This document shows, piece by piece, positions 1 through 8,775 of a stretch of DNA of 64,000 nt. Source of the DNA: Gabonibacter massiliensis (GTDB taxonomy: Bacteria; Bacteroidota; Bacteroidia; Bacteroidales; Marinifilaceae); NCBI GenBank assembly GCA_001487125.1, contig LN913013.1:2260048-2324047 (forward strand), read 5' to 3'. Both the position numbers and the translations under genes were made by a program. How positions within the stretch are numbered: position 1 is the first letter of the stretch; each line of letters begins with the position of its first letter. Below the pieces are notes generated by a model. That model saw only the letters and a program-made list of their open reading frames with translations, made no database searches and was not told the DNA's origin.

Positions 1-318
1 TGCGTTGGTCGTTGGTAAATTCAAAAACATATCAACGGCAATAACGGATTCTCCGAAAAGGTAAAACAAGACCATTTGAAAGGCGTGGAATATCAATAGG
101 GGGATTAGGATGAGTTGGATCAGTCCGGCCTTTTTGAGCAGGGAAAACACGATAAGGTATACTCCTAAAGGAGCAAGGATAAGAATGATCCTTCCTAATC
201 CCGAAAGAGGTTCCGTGAAGATTAAGAAGCAGTTCGGTATCATGTTCAGGATGATGAAAAACCAAAAAACTGCTTTGGGTTTTTTCGTGAAATCGGAAAT
301 AAAATTAAAAAGCTTCAT
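1..318 (-). CDS. Membrane sulfatase/phosphoethanolamine transferase, N-terminal part only
   Basis: The gene runs off the left edge, so only the first 106 residues are present. They form a short basic start (MKLFNFISDF) followed by three strongly hydrophobic segments, at about residues 17-35, 41-62 and 65-90. The segment ends with DMFLNLPTTNA, which resembles the DMFLNL-TTN stretch I associate with the EptA-like lipid A phosphoethanolamine transferases of Bacteroidales, just before their periplasmic sulfatase-fold domain. Such enzymes modify lipid A in the inner membrane. The ATG overlaps the end of the upstream barrel-protein gene by 14 bases, which suggests one operon. The catalytic domain is outside the window, so the family call rests on the membrane part alone. 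Confidence 0.62.
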   Translation of the reverse strand, partial: MKLFNFISDFTKKPKAVFWFFIILNMIPNCFLIFTEPLSGLGRIILILAPLGVYLIVFSLLKKAGLIQLILIPLLIFHAFQMVLFYLFGESVIAVDMFLNLPTTNA

Positions 319-1480
319 TGATATTGAAGTAGAATGCGTTCTGTCCTTTGCCGAAACCATAATCTAATCTTACGTTAACTCTGTTTTTAAATTCCCAGCG
401 ATATCCCAATCCGTAGGAGGGAAGGGTTTGACTCCATTTGAATTTGTCCGTTTTCGGAAAAACATTTCCGGCTCCACCCCAAACGACAATGCCATGTCGG
501 TTGTAGATTTTTTGCCGGAGTTCCACCTGGGTCTGAACCATATCGTTGTCTCTGTATTGTCCTTCGTAATATCCGCGCATCCGGTAGGGGCCTCCTAATA
601 GGGCAACCATACTCCACGGGGTATCTCCGTAATTGAAAATACCTTGTATCTCCGAAGCAAGGATACCTCCTTTCCATAGCTTATGGTAATAACGGAGTTC
701 TACGCTCGTTCTATTGAAATCATAGTCATTTCCCAAAAATTTAGGAAAAAATTGTTGTTCTAATTTGGCATAAAATCCCTTGCTCGGATTCGGAATAAAA
801 TCCCTCGAATCGTAGGAAGCTACGATTCCGGGACCGAAGCAGGAGATGCTGCTCTTTTCTCCGTTAAGGAATGAAATATCTTTAAAATCTTTTCCGTTAA
901 CGTTCCTGAACATCAGGTTGGGCCCCACGTAGGTATTTTTGGCGACTTTGAATAAAAAATCCAGTTTAATTTGATTTTCTAACCGTTTAAAGGTCGTGCT
1001 GGAATCCCTGTGTCCGGCTTCATAACCGATTCCCCAGTAAGAACTCGGAAAAGAGAAAAAATAGATGTTTCCGTCGATTCGGAATTTGTCTTTCGGAAAT
1101 ATCGTATTCCCGCGAATCCCTAACAGGTAAAATCCGGTTGTGGTGATATCACCGTAAATAGAAACATTGGAGGGAGATATGGATTTGTCTGAACGGTCTA
1201 ATCGGTATAGACCGGAAGCGACCACGCCGAGGCCTAATTTGGTATCGCTCGAAAAATGAGGTCCTCCGATGATGGAGAAATCGAATTTTTTCTCTTCTTT
1301 TACTTCGTTCGATTCGGCAAAATAACGATAAAAACGCTTGAAAAAATTATCTTTTTTTGTTTTCACGGAATCAGGAATCTCGTTTATGCTGTCCCTTTTT
1401 TCTATTAGTCCGTCTGCTTTGCCCTGGGATATACCAAAGCCAAACAGGAGAATAAAGATATATAGTGATCGTTGAATCAT
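305..1480 (-). CDS. BamA/TamA-type outer-membrane beta-barrel protein (D15 surface antigen family)
   Basis: The product has 391 residues and a clear signal peptide (FILLFGFGISQGKA). Alternating aromatic and polar strands run to a C-terminal residue F, as in outer-membrane barrels. The C-terminal half carries Omp85-like signatures: YDSRDFIPNPSKGFY near residue 225, GGPYRMRGYYEGQYRD near 300, and a final strand ending NEAF. It is shorter than BamA and has no POTRA domains, so it is the barrel-only form often annotated as a BamA/TamA family outer-membrane protein. It sits between cbiL upstream and the phosphoethanolamine-transferase-like gene downstream. A role in lipid or outer-membrane biogenesis is possible, but its substrate is unknown. 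Confidence 0.75.
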   Translation of the reverse strand: MIQRSLYIFILLFGFGISQGKADGLIEKRDSINEIPDSVKTKKDNFFKRFYRYFAESNEVKEEKKFDFSIIGGPHFSSDTKLGLGVVASGLYRLDRSDKSISPSNVSIYGDITTTGFYLLGIRGNTIFPKDKFRIDGNIYFFSFPSSYWGIGYEAGHRDSSTTFKRLENQIKLDFLFKVAKNTYVGPNLMFRNVNGKDFKDISFLNGEKSSISCFGPGIVASYDSRDFIPNPSKGFYAKLEQQFFPKFLGNDYDFNRTSVELRYYHKLWKGGILASEIQGIFNYGDTPWSMVALLGGPYRMRGYYEGQYRDNDMVQTQVELRQKIYNRHGIVVWGGAGNVFPKTDKFKWSQTLPSYGLGYRWEFKNRVNVRLDYGFGKGQNAFYFNINEAF

Positions 1481-1570
1481 ATCTTGTTTTGTTGGAAGTA
1501 GTTGGAATATAGATTTTAATACACGGTTTTAATTCTGTTAGACGATGTACGCAAGATTTATGCCATTTGT

Positions 1571-2278
1571 TTACTTTTTGATAATCATCAAAGAAAAATA
1601 AGGAAATTCTTTCGTCATGATTTCCTCTTTGTCTTGGCAATAAAGCTCTCCGGTCGCACCGATATTTTCAAAATAATGAACATGAAGTGACGGGTTCTTT
1701 GCTATAAAGCGATGGATCTCGTCCGTACATTGTGAAAGTTTCATAATTACAATGACATAGTTTTTTTCTATTAAGCCCTGGAGTTCTCCCGAGGAAACGG
1801 TGCCGGGAAGGACAATTAGTTTTTCCTCCTGTTTCACGATATGGAGACCGGCCAATGCACCGGCCGCAATAAAAGCCGGAATTCCGGCTGATGTCGTGAT
1901 GGGAATTCCGGCGTTTGATAGTTTCTCAAACAGATAATTGCCGGAAGAATAGAAACCGGAGTCTCCTTCCGCTGTAATGGATACGATCTCCCCTTTGTTT
2001 ATTTTTTCCTGGATTTCCAAGGCTATTTGATCATACATCCGATTGGCTTCCGTCCGGTCTTTTGACATAGGGACCGGAAAACAGTGAATCCGGGTTGTAT
2101 CGACGGGCAATGCCTGCAATATGGTTAAAGAACGGGATTTAAAATTACCGTTTTTATCTGCGGTTCCCGGACAGTATATGCTTGTCGATTCTTGTAAGGT
2201 TTTCAGGGATTTAACCGAGATTAATTCCGGATTGCCTGGTCCTAATGAGACGTTTATGATTTTTCCTGTTATTGCCAT
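1571..2278 (-). CDS. cbiL: Cobalt-precorrin-2 C20-methyltransferase
   Basis: This 235-residue protein adds the C-20 methyl group from S-adenosylmethionine to (cobalt-)precorrin-2, an early step of corrin synthesis in the cytoplasm. It opens with MAITGKIINVSLGPGNPEL, containing the GPG-P-L loop of tetrapyrrole methylases, and has the later motifs TAEGDSGFYSSGNY near residue 105 and TSAGIPAFIAAGALAG near 135. The ATG at 2278 is preferred over an in-frame ATG nine codons upstream because it places the GPG motif at the usual distance from the N-terminus. It is divergent from the riboswitch-controlled btuFCD genes, and I see no cobalamin riboswitch in its own leader. The precorrin-2 specificity (rather than another methylase of the superfamily) is inferred from length and from the other methylases being accounted for elsewhere. 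Confidence 0.85.
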   Translation of the reverse strand: MAITGKIINVSLGPGNPELISVKSLKTLQESTSIYCPGTADKNGNFKSRSLTILQALPVDTTRIHCFPVPMSKDRTEANRMYDQIALEIQEKINKGEIVSITAEGDSGFYSSGNYLFEKLSNAGIPITTSAGIPAFIAAGALAGLHIVKQEEKLIVLPGTVSSGELQGLIEKNYVIVIMKLSQCTDEIHRFIAKNPSLHVHYFENIGATGELYCQDKEEIMTKEFPYFSLMIIKK

Positions 2279-2389
2279 ATCTATGATTTTAATCGTAAAA
2301 AGCAAATTTGAATCTCTTTATGATCTCTGGGTCATAAATTTGCGAGGGCAAAAGTCGTAAAAAAAAGAATGTGATCAAAATAATATTTA

Positions 2390-2398
2390 TATCTTTGC
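2390..2398 (+). promoter_or_regulatory. Bacteroidales -7 promoter element for the btuFCD riboswitch transcript
   Basis: TATCTTTGC matches the Bacteroidales -7 consensus TAnnTTTG and ends just before the first conserved bases of the cobalamin riboswitch. Transcription would therefore start near position 2404, at the 5' edge of the aptamer. No convincing -33 TTTG is visible. Confidence 0.6.
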
Positions 2399-2400
2399 AT

Positions 2401-2572
2401 GCGTCTTGGTATTTCCATAAGGAAAAGGGAATCCGGTGAAATTCCGGGGCTGTCCCCGCAGCTGTAAAGTCAATCGCTATCTCGTAATGAGGTAGATCTT
2501 TTCGGTACAACCACTGAAATGTGTCTGTTTTGGGAAGGAGAAAAGATGACAAGCCAGAAAACCTGCCAGATG
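2401..2572 (+). promoter_or_regulatory. Cobalamin riboswitch upstream of btuFCD
   Basis: The leader contains the conserved core GGGAATCCGGTGAAATTCCG, then GCTGTCCCCGCAGCTGTAA, and ends in the B12 box AGCCAGAAAACCTGCCA at 2552-2568. Element order and spacing fit the AdoCbl-class cobalamin riboswitch. The 14-base palindrome GATTAAATTTAATC (2581-2594) lies between the aptamer and the GGAGG ribosome-binding site at about 2599, and could take part in translational control. Binding of B12 is expected to lower expression of the importer genes downstream. Confidence 0.93.
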
Positions 2573-2611
2573 TGTACATTGATTAAATTTAATCTTTCGG
2601 AGGAAAAGAAA

Positions 2612-3772
2612 ATGAATACATTCATGCAATTATCTTTAGTATTGTTGTTATCTGTCGGTTTACTTTCTTGTAAACCGGAAAAACGTCGGGCTAAGGTTGA
2701 TTCTGTCGTATCCGGTATTAAAGCGGAATCAGACACTGCAAGACAAATCCGGCTGAAGTATGCGCAAGGCTTTCGGGTCGAATATCGGAAGGATTATTTG
2801 TTATTGGAGATACAAGACCCGCAAAATAAAAATAGTACTTGTTACCGGTTCGTTTTGAAGAAGCGGGGAGGTCATGCCTCTTTTCCCGAGGGAGTTCCCG
2901 TGATCGATCTTCCGGTCAGGCATTTGATCTGTATGACCTCTTTACAGTTGTCCAATGTTATTAAGTTGGGAGCGATGGATCGGGTGGTCGGAATTACGAG
3001 TACCCGTTACCTTTTCAATGAAACCATGCAAAAGCAGGTGGACGAGGGGAGGACTCAAAAGATCGGTATCGAAGGGAATTTCGATAATGAGGTGATCATG
3101 AATATCAATCCGGATTTGATGCTGATTTCCCCTTTTAAACGAGGGGGATATGATGCGGTGAAAGATATAGGCATTCCTTTGGTTCCTCATTTGGGCTACA
3201 AAGAGATGACTCCGTTGGGTCAGGCCGAATGGATTAAGTTTACCGGTTTATTGTTGGGAATGGAAGAGGATGCGAATCGGATATTCGGTCAGATAGAGCA
3301 ACGATATAATGAATTGAAACGGTTGGTACGGGATGTGAAGCGGCGCCCGGTTGTATTCAGTGGAGAGCTGAGGGGTGGCGTATGGTATGCGGTCGGGGGA
3401 AAAAGTTTTTTGGCTCAATTGTTTCATGATGCGGGAGCCGATTATTTTTTAAAAGATGATCCCAGATCGGGAGGAGTTACTCTCGATTTTGAAACGGTCT
3501 ATAATCAGGCCGAGAGTGCGGATTATTGGCGTATCGCGAACAGCTTTCCCGGAGAGTATAGTTACGATGCGTTGAAAGCACAGGATGAAAGATACGCGGA
3601 TTTCAAGGCGTTCCGGCAAAAAGGGGTGATCTATTGCAATATGAGGGAAAAACCGTTTTACGAGAGTATGCCGGCCGAGCCGGATATTGTTTTGGCTGAT
3701 ATGATTAGGGTTTTTCACCCGGAGTTGTTGCCGGATTATCGGCCGGTGTATTATGATTTGTTAAAAAAGTAG
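2612..3772 (+). CDS. btuF: Corrinoid ABC transporter substrate-binding lipoprotein (BtuF-like)
   Basis: The 386-residue product starts with a lipoprotein signal ending in the lipobox LLSC, so it should be anchored in the periplasm. An unassigned stretch of about 85 residues precedes a periplasmic-binding fold that begins near VIDLPVRHLICMTS and continues through GAMDRVVGITSTRY and INPDLMLISPF. The open frame extends upstream into the riboswitch, but ATG 2612 follows a strong GGAGG and gives a proper signal peptide, so I chose it. It is the first gene of a btuF-btuC-btuD operon (4-base and 9-base gaps) behind a cobalamin riboswitch, which makes corrinoids the likely ligand. Iron-siderophore binding proteins share the fold, so specificity rests on the riboswitch and context. 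Confidence 0.85.
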   Translation: MNTFMQLSLVLLLSVGLLSCKPEKRRAKVDSVVSGIKAESDTARQIRLKYAQGFRVEYRKDYLLLEIQDPQNKNSTCYRFVLKKRGGHASFPEGVPVIDLPVRHLICMTSLQLSNVIKLGAMDRVVGITSTRYLFNETMQKQVDEGRTQKIGIEGNFDNEVIMNINPDLMLISPFKRGGYDAVKDIGIPLVPHLGYKEMTPLGQAEWIKFTGLLLGMEEDANRIFGQIEQRYNELKRLVRDVKRRPVVFSGELRGGVWYAVGGKSFLAQLFHDAGADYFLKDDPRSGGVTLDFETVYNQAESADYWRIANSFPGEYSYDALKAQDERYADFKAFRQKGVIYCNMREKPFYESMPAEPDIVLADMIRVFHPELLPDYRPVYYDLLKK

Positions 3773-3776
3773 GAAG

Positions 3777-4817
3777 ATGAACATACGGAGAAATACGGTA
3801 TTGATTTTTTCCATTATAGTATTTATTATCGTCTTTTTGTTGCTGAATCTGGTTTTGGGATCGGTTTCCATTCCTTTTACCTCCGTGTGGAACGTGTTGA
3901 CAGGGGGAGAGGGAGAACCGGTGGCTTGGCAGAATATCGTTTGGAAATCTCGTTTACCTCAGGCGTTGACCGCATTGGTGGCAGGAGCTGGCTTGTCTAT
4001 CAGCGGATTACAGATGCAGACGATTTTCCGGAATCCTTTGGCCGGTCCTTCCGTGTTGGGGATTAGTTCCGGAGCCAGTTTGGGAGTTGCTTTCGTTGTG
4101 CTTCTTTCGGGCAATCTGGGAGGGGTCGCTTTGAGCCGTTTAGGGTTTATCGGAGAGGTGGCCATGTCCGTAGCGGCTGTGATAGGGGCTCTGTCTGTTA
4201 TGGCTTTGATCGTTTTTGCTTCCGGGAAGATAAAAGGGAGTGTTACTTTATTGATTATCGGAGTGATGATCGGCTATATTGCCAACGCGATTATCGGGGT
4301 GTTGAAATTTTTTAGCGTGGAGGAGGATATCAAGGCTTATGTTATCTGGGGTTTGGGAAGTTTCTCTCGAGTATCTGGTAATCAGATGATGTTGTTTGTC
4401 GGAATTATGGCGGTGATCATTCCCCTATCGTTTTTATTGATCAAGTCTTTGAATCTGTTGATGCTGGGTGACGGATATGCCCGTAATCTCGGATTAAACA
4501 TAAAAAGAGCCCGGGTGGAAGTAATTACCTGTGCCGGGGTTCTGACGGCTATCGTGACGGCTTACTGCGGACCGATTATCTTTTTGGGTTTAGCGGTTCC
4601 TCATTTGTGTCGGGCTATATTTCAGACTTCGGATCATCGGATGTTGATGCCGGCTTCCATGCTGGTGGGGGCAGCTTTGGCTTTGGCCTGTAATTTGATC
4701 GCCCGTTTGCCTGGGTTTGAAGGAGCTCTTCCGGTTAATTCCGTGACGGCATTGGTGGGGGCTCCCGTGGTTGCATCTGTTTTATTTAGGAAACGGAAAG
4801 GGGATTGGAACGAATAA
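3777..4817 (+). CDS. btuC: Corrinoid ABC transporter permease (BtuC/FecCD family)
   Basis: This 346-residue inner-membrane protein has about ten hydrophobic segments and the hallmarks of FecCD-type permeases: WKSRLPQALTALVAGAGLSI near residue 57, NPLAGPSVLGISSGASLGV near 85, and a late GPIIFLGLAVPHLCR segment near 265 that forms the ATPase-coupling region. As a dimer it would form the channel through which the BtuF ligand crosses the membrane. It starts four bases after btuF and is followed nine bases later by the ATPase gene, so the three are co-transcribed under the cobalamin riboswitch. The family also transports iron-siderophores; the regulation points to cobalamin. Confidence 0.88.
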   Translation: MNIRRNTVLIFSIIVFIIVFLLLNLVLGSVSIPFTSVWNVLTGGEGEPVAWQNIVWKSRLPQALTALVAGAGLSISGLQMQTIFRNPLAGPSVLGISSGASLGVAFVVLLSGNLGGVALSRLGFIGEVAMSVAAVIGALSVMALIVFASGKIKGSVTLLIIGVMIGYIANAIIGVLKFFSVEEDIKAYVIWGLGSFSRVSGNQMMLFVGIMAVIIPLSFLLIKSLNLLMLGDGYARNLGLNIKRARVEVITCAGVLTAIVTAYCGPIIFLGLAVPHLCRAIFQTSDHRMLMPASMLVGAALALACNLIARLPGFEGALPVNSVTALVGAPVVASVLFRKRKGDWNE

Positions 4818-4826
4818 AATGAGGTT

Positions 4827-5843
4827 ATGGCATTAAAGGATACGGTAAATATAAGAGGTCTTTCTATCGGTTATAAGACGAAAAGTGATACGAAAATAGT
4901 GGCACAAGGTATTTGTACGACGATTTACGGGGGGGAATTGACCTGTTTGTTAGGAGCTAACGGGGTAGGTAAATCGACACTTTTGCGGACGCTCTCTGCT
5001 TTTCAACCGAAGTTGGCAGGAGAGATCGAGATCAGGGGAAAAGAGATCGAGAGATATACCGATAAGGAGTTGTCGACGACCATAGGGGTAGTACTCACGG
5101 AGAAATGTGATGTCCGGAACATGATGGCCCGGGAATTGGTTGAAATGGGACGCAGTCCTTATACCGGGTTTTGGGGAGTGTTGAATAAGGAGGATCGCCG
5201 GATTGTCGAGGAGTCTATCGCCTTGGTCCGGATAGAGAATTTAGCCTCCCGGATGATACATACCTTGAGTGACGGAGAACGTCAAAAAGTAATGATAGCC
5301 AAAGCATTGGCGCAGCAGACTCCGATTATCTTTTTAGACGAGCCTACTGCTTTTTTGGATTTCCCGAGTAAAGTGGAGATCATGCAATTGCTTCATCGTT
5401 TGACGCGTGAAACCGATAAAACCATTTTTCTCTCGACCCATGATTTGGAGTTGGCTTTGCAGATTGCCGATAAAATTTGGTTAATGGATCGTCAACACGG
5501 CATTACGATCGGGACTCCTGAAGATTTGGCCTTAGACGGGCATTTGAGTAATTTTTTTGCTCGTAAGGGAATTGTTTTCGATATGGAGACCGGTTTGTTC
5601 CGGATTGAAAATCAATATACGAGGCAAGTGCGGTTGATCGGGCATGGCCAGAAATATGCCATGGTTCGGAAAGCTTTGCAACGAAACGGTATGTTAGCCA
5701 ATCGGAATGTAGTGTCGGATATTGTCGTAGAGACCGGAGATCTTACGACCCAAGGTTTTAAGATACAGTTCCCCTCCGGAAAAATCGTATCCGTTCCCGA
5801 TATCGATATTTTACTGAAACAACTGGTTGACAATTGTGAATAA
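4827..5843 (+). CDS. btuD: Corrinoid ABC transporter ATPase (BtuD-like) with C-terminal extension
   Basis: The 338-residue protein has Walker A GANGVGKST near residue 44, the ABC signature LSDGERQK near 147, Walker B IIFLDEPTA near 168 and the switch histidine in STHD near 203. These energise the BtuC permease. After the usual domain of about 255 residues there is an additional tail of roughly 80 residues (from about IENQYTRQVRLIGHG) with no motif I recognise. BtuD of E. coli lacks such a tail. The gene is the last of the riboswitch-controlled operon and ends 59 bases before the convergent EamA gene. Confidence 0.87.
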   Translation: MALKDTVNIRGLSIGYKTKSDTKIVAQGICTTIYGGELTCLLGANGVGKSTLLRTLSAFQPKLAGEIEIRGKEIERYTDKELSTTIGVVLTEKCDVRNMMARELVEMGRSPYTGFWGVLNKEDRRIVEESIALVRIENLASRMIHTLSDGERQKVMIAKALAQQTPIIFLDEPTAFLDFPSKVEIMQLLHRLTRETDKTIFLSTHDLELALQIADKIWLMDRQHGITIGTPEDLALDGHLSNFFARKGIVFDMETGLFRIENQYTRQVRLIGHGQKYAMVRKALQRNGMLANRNVVSDIVVETGDLTTQGFKIQFPSGKIVSVPDIDILLKQLVDNCE

Positions 5844-5902
5844 AGGAATTCCGTGGTGATTGTTAGTCTCGGAGTTCTTTCGTCGGCAATTTTTGGATTG
5901 GG

Positions 5903-6787
5903 TTAACTGGCTTTTCGTTTTTCCTGTAAGACGACGATACTTACAGCCACGATGATTAACAGGATTCCGAGGGCTCCCTGAACGGTGAACCACTCGTGAA
6001 ATACCCATATCCCTATGACTACGGCCGTTAAGGGTTCCATGGCTCCGAATATGGAAGTAAGGGTTGGGCCGATGTGTTTGATGGCTTTAACCAATGTCAT
6101 GTTGGATATGGCGGTCGCCGGCAATGCCAGGCCCAGGATGTAAAGCCAGAGATTTCCGTCGGTCTCTAACCGAACTCCTCCCGTGAAACTGCCGCAAATG
6201 ATAAACATTAGGGCTCCGAAAGCCATTACATAGCACGTAAGAACGATCGAATCGATCTGTACGGCACGACTTTTTCTCACGCCGACGATATATCCTCCGT
6301 AAGAGAAGATAGAGATGCAGGCGGATATAATTCCGAGAGTCGCATCTCCTTCGTTGTGATTGACATTACCGAGAGAGAGCATGACGGCTCCGACGATAGA
6401 CATGCAAATAGCTGAAAGGATCCAACCCGATTTTCTTTCGCGGAAAAAAAACATCATGACCATAGCAACGGCTAACGGGTACATGAAGTGGATCGTGGAT
6501 GCGACTCCGCTCGATATGTTTTGATAGGCAATAACTAAACTAAAAGAGGTCGCAGCCCGGAACAGGCTCAATAAAAAAACGATACCCAAATCCTTTTTAC
6601 TTATGCAAAAATTACGCTTAAGAGATAATCCGAATAGGATTAAACAAAGAGAGGCTACTCCCCAGCGATAAGATAATACCTCAAATGATGAATATCCGGC
6701 AGCTAAAAGTGTCAGGGTGAAAAATGGGGCCAGCCCGAATGTTGAGGAGGCCACGATTGCGTATATAATCCCTTTTATCCTACTCAT
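5903..6787 (-). CDS. EamA/DMT-superfamily permease
   Basis: The 294-residue product contains ten hydrophobic segments arranged as two repeated five-helix EamA domains, with a positively charged end (QEKRKAS). The motif SSGVASTIHFMYPLAVAMVM near residue 90 and the late IGPTLTSIFGAMEPLTAVVI match the paired conserved regions of drug/metabolite exporters. The substrate cannot be told from sequence. The gene has its own -7 element and lies between two cobalamin gene groups, so a link with B12 precursors is possible but unproven. Confidence 0.8.
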   Translation of the reverse strand: MSRIKGIIYAIVASSTFGLAPFFTLTLLAAGYSSFEVLSYRWGVASLCLILFGLSLKRNFCISKKDLGIVFLLSLFRAATSFSLVIAYQNISSGVASTIHFMYPLAVAMVMMFFFRERKSGWILSAICMSIVGAVMLSLGNVNHNEGDATLGIISACISIFSYGGYIVGVRKSRAVQIDSIVLTCYVMAFGALMFIICGSFTGGVRLETDGNLWLYILGLALPATAISNMTLVKAIKHIGPTLTSIFGAMEPLTAVVIGIWVFHEWFTVQGALGILLIIVAVSIVVLQEKRKAS

Positions 6788-6803
6788 ATCTCAAAAATTC
6801 GGC

Positions 6804-6812
6804 GCAAAAATA
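6804..6812 (-). promoter_or_regulatory. -7 promoter element of the EamA permease gene
   Basis: On the minus strand the sequence reads TATTTTTGC, a match to TAnnTTTG. It lies 17 bases upstream of the ATG, giving a very short leader. Confidence 0.5.
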
Positions 6813-6918
6813 CTAAATCTGTTTTATATGTTGTTGTTTCGGGTAAAAAAGATGGGGAATAATCAGTGATTTTAAATTGTACATCTCCGGATATTCCAAT
6901 CGAAGAATGATAGCCTTG

Positions 6919-8703
6919 TCAATTGTTTTCTTGTATAAGAATGATTTCCAATTCGGAAGAGCAGAGCTGAGGGAGACAGTATTTATAACAATATTCGATG
7001 AGTTTTTCGAAGAAGGCAGGGGAATCAGCAAATAATGTCCATAATTCCCGGGCTAAGGTAATATCTGCAATCGAATGGATTAAAGCAGAAGGACTTTTTA
7101 CTTCTTTGGCAATTTGACGGATGAACTCTTTGTTCATGACTACTTTTTTACTATGCGTGTCTAAATGTCCCTCCGCTAATTTAATTGCTTTACCGATCAT
7201 AATGCCCATGGTGATTTTTTCAATGCCTTCCGTTTCCGCCATCTTTAACGTTTCACCGATGAAATTCCCGTAATGGATAAATGCTTGGGGGGGAAGATCG
7301 GGGAAGCGTTCCCGCAACCTGTTTTCGCTTTTGGCCCCGGAATTGATGACGATATGTTTACAACCGAGGGCTTTGGCGACTTGAATTTCTTTACGGATGG
7401 AATTGATAAATGCTTCCGTGGAGAAAGGACGTACGATTCCGGAAGTGCCGATGATGGAAATTCCTCCGGTAATCCCCAATTTCGGGTTAAATGTTTTTTG
7501 TGCTAAAATACTTCCCTCGGGTACGGAAATTCGGATGTCAACTCCCTGATCGACTTTGTGTTGATGAATCATACGTTCTACCTCTCGAATCATCATAGCC
7601 CGGGGTGTGGCGTTAATTGCCGGATCTCCCACGGGGATTCCTAAACCGGGCAGGGTCACGGTTCCTACCCCTTCCCCGGGCAGAAATCGGATTTCCGGAG
7701 AAGAGTTGAACCTGATTTCGGAACAGATCAGGCGTCCGTGGGTTACGTCCGGGTCATCTCCCGCATCTTTGGTAACGCAGCATTTGCAGGAGTCTTCATT
7801 CAAAAAACCTTGTTCAACGGGTAGAGTCACTTCTTCCCCGTTGGGCAGAGTTATTGTTGCTTCTGTTGGAACTGTTCCGGTAAGAAGTCCTTGCAAGGCG
7901 GCTTTGGTTGCAGCCGTGGCGCAGGTTCCCGTCGTGAAACCGCTGCGTAACGGGTAAAATCCGGGTAAAAGACGTTCCACCCCGTAACGTAGTCCGTGTT
8001 CTCCGTTGACGGTATAAAAAGAATCCGGTAATGGAGGACGTTTAATGACGAGTAGCGGGATATGCAGGGCTTTGGCCGCTACTGTTTTTTCACGGAAAAA
8101 ACCCGACTCTCCGCTCTCTTTCGTGAGGATGGCTTCCGGTCGTATTTTTTCCAAAAGAGCGGTTTCATCTTCTCCCTCTTGCCAAAAAAGTAATTTTTCA
8201 CGGGGAAAATTTTCTTTTTTGGCAAGTTGTAAAGAGTCTTCCCGGTTAAGTATTCTGAACCAACAAGGATATTGCGACCAGTAAGGATGTAACTTATGGA
8301 TCGTTTGGACGCCTGTTAGGGCCAGTAAATTCCGGATAGAGTGTCGCTTTAGGTATCGGATGGCTTCATCGAAAGAGTCGCACCAGATAAACGAAGGATC
8401 GTGTTCGGGATAACGGCGTTCGAAACGGATAACGGGAATTTCCAACTCTTCGGATATAAGGGCGATATTCGCGTGTAAATTTTCGGCAAAAGGGTGGGCG
8501 GCATCCACGATAAGGCGAATATCATGGGAAATGCAGAAGTCTTGAATGGATTTCCGGTCCATCTCTCCGTTGATTCGGGTACCGTGCTTACATTCCAACT
8601 GTTGGGTTTTACCTCGGGTGGAATAGTAATAAGAACTTCCCGCTTCGTCCAATGTACGAACCGCTGCCCTTCCTTCTGTCGTTCCGCCGAATATTAAAAC
8701 CAT
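6919..8703 (-). CDS. cbiJD: Fused cobalt-precorrin-6A reductase / cobalt-precorrin-5B C1-methyltransferase (CbiJ-CbiD)
   Basis: This 594-residue protein joins two corrin-ring enzymes. Residues 1-245 are CbiJ-like: the start MVLIFGGTTEGRAA is the nucleotide-binding loop of precorrin-6A reductases, followed by VDAAHPFAENLHAN near residue 66 and LTKESGESGFFREK near 193. Residues 251-594 are CbiD, opening with LRSGFTTGTCATAATKAAL and carrying DAGDDPDVTHG, which installs the C-1 methyl group. It acts in the cytoplasm after CbiG opens the ring lactone. It is the most promoter-distal of the minus-strand corrin genes (cbiHC, cbiET, cbiGF, cbiJD), after a 72-base gap. Both halves look intact. Confidence 0.92.
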   Translation of the reverse strand: MVLIFGGTTEGRAAVRTLDEAGSSYYYSTRGKTQQLECKHGTRINGEMDRKSIQDFCISHDIRLIVDAAHPFAENLHANIALISEELEIPVIRFERRYPEHDPSFIWCDSFDEAIRYLKRHSIRNLLALTGVQTIHKLHPYWSQYPCWFRILNREDSLQLAKKENFPREKLLFWQEGEDETALLEKIRPEAILTKESGESGFFREKTVAAKALHIPLLVIKRPPLPDSFYTVNGEHGLRYGVERLLPGFYPLRSGFTTGTCATAATKAALQGLLTGTVPTEATITLPNGEEVTLPVEQGFLNEDSCKCCVTKDAGDDPDVTHGRLICSEIRFNSSPEIRFLPGEGVGTVTLPGLGIPVGDPAINATPRAMMIREVERMIHQHKVDQGVDIRISVPEGSILAQKTFNPKLGITGGISIIGTSGIVRPFSTEAFINSIRKEIQVAKALGCKHIVINSGAKSENRLRERFPDLPPQAFIHYGNFIGETLKMAETEGIEKITMGIMIGKAIKLAEGHLDTHSKKVVMNKEFIRQIAKEVKSPSALIHSIADITLARELWTLFADSPAFFEKLIEYCYKYCLPQLCSSELEIILIQENN

Positions 8704-8775
8704 GGTAATTTTGGATTGAGAATCTTACGATGTTTGATTTACAATTGTCAATTTGTAATTTACGATCAAATTATT

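Noticed and set aside
2519..2611. In-frame upstream extension of btuF starting inside the riboswitch
   Set aside because: The extra codons overlap the B12 box and lack a ribosome-binding site, while ATG 2612 follows GGAGG and begins a proper lipoprotein signal.
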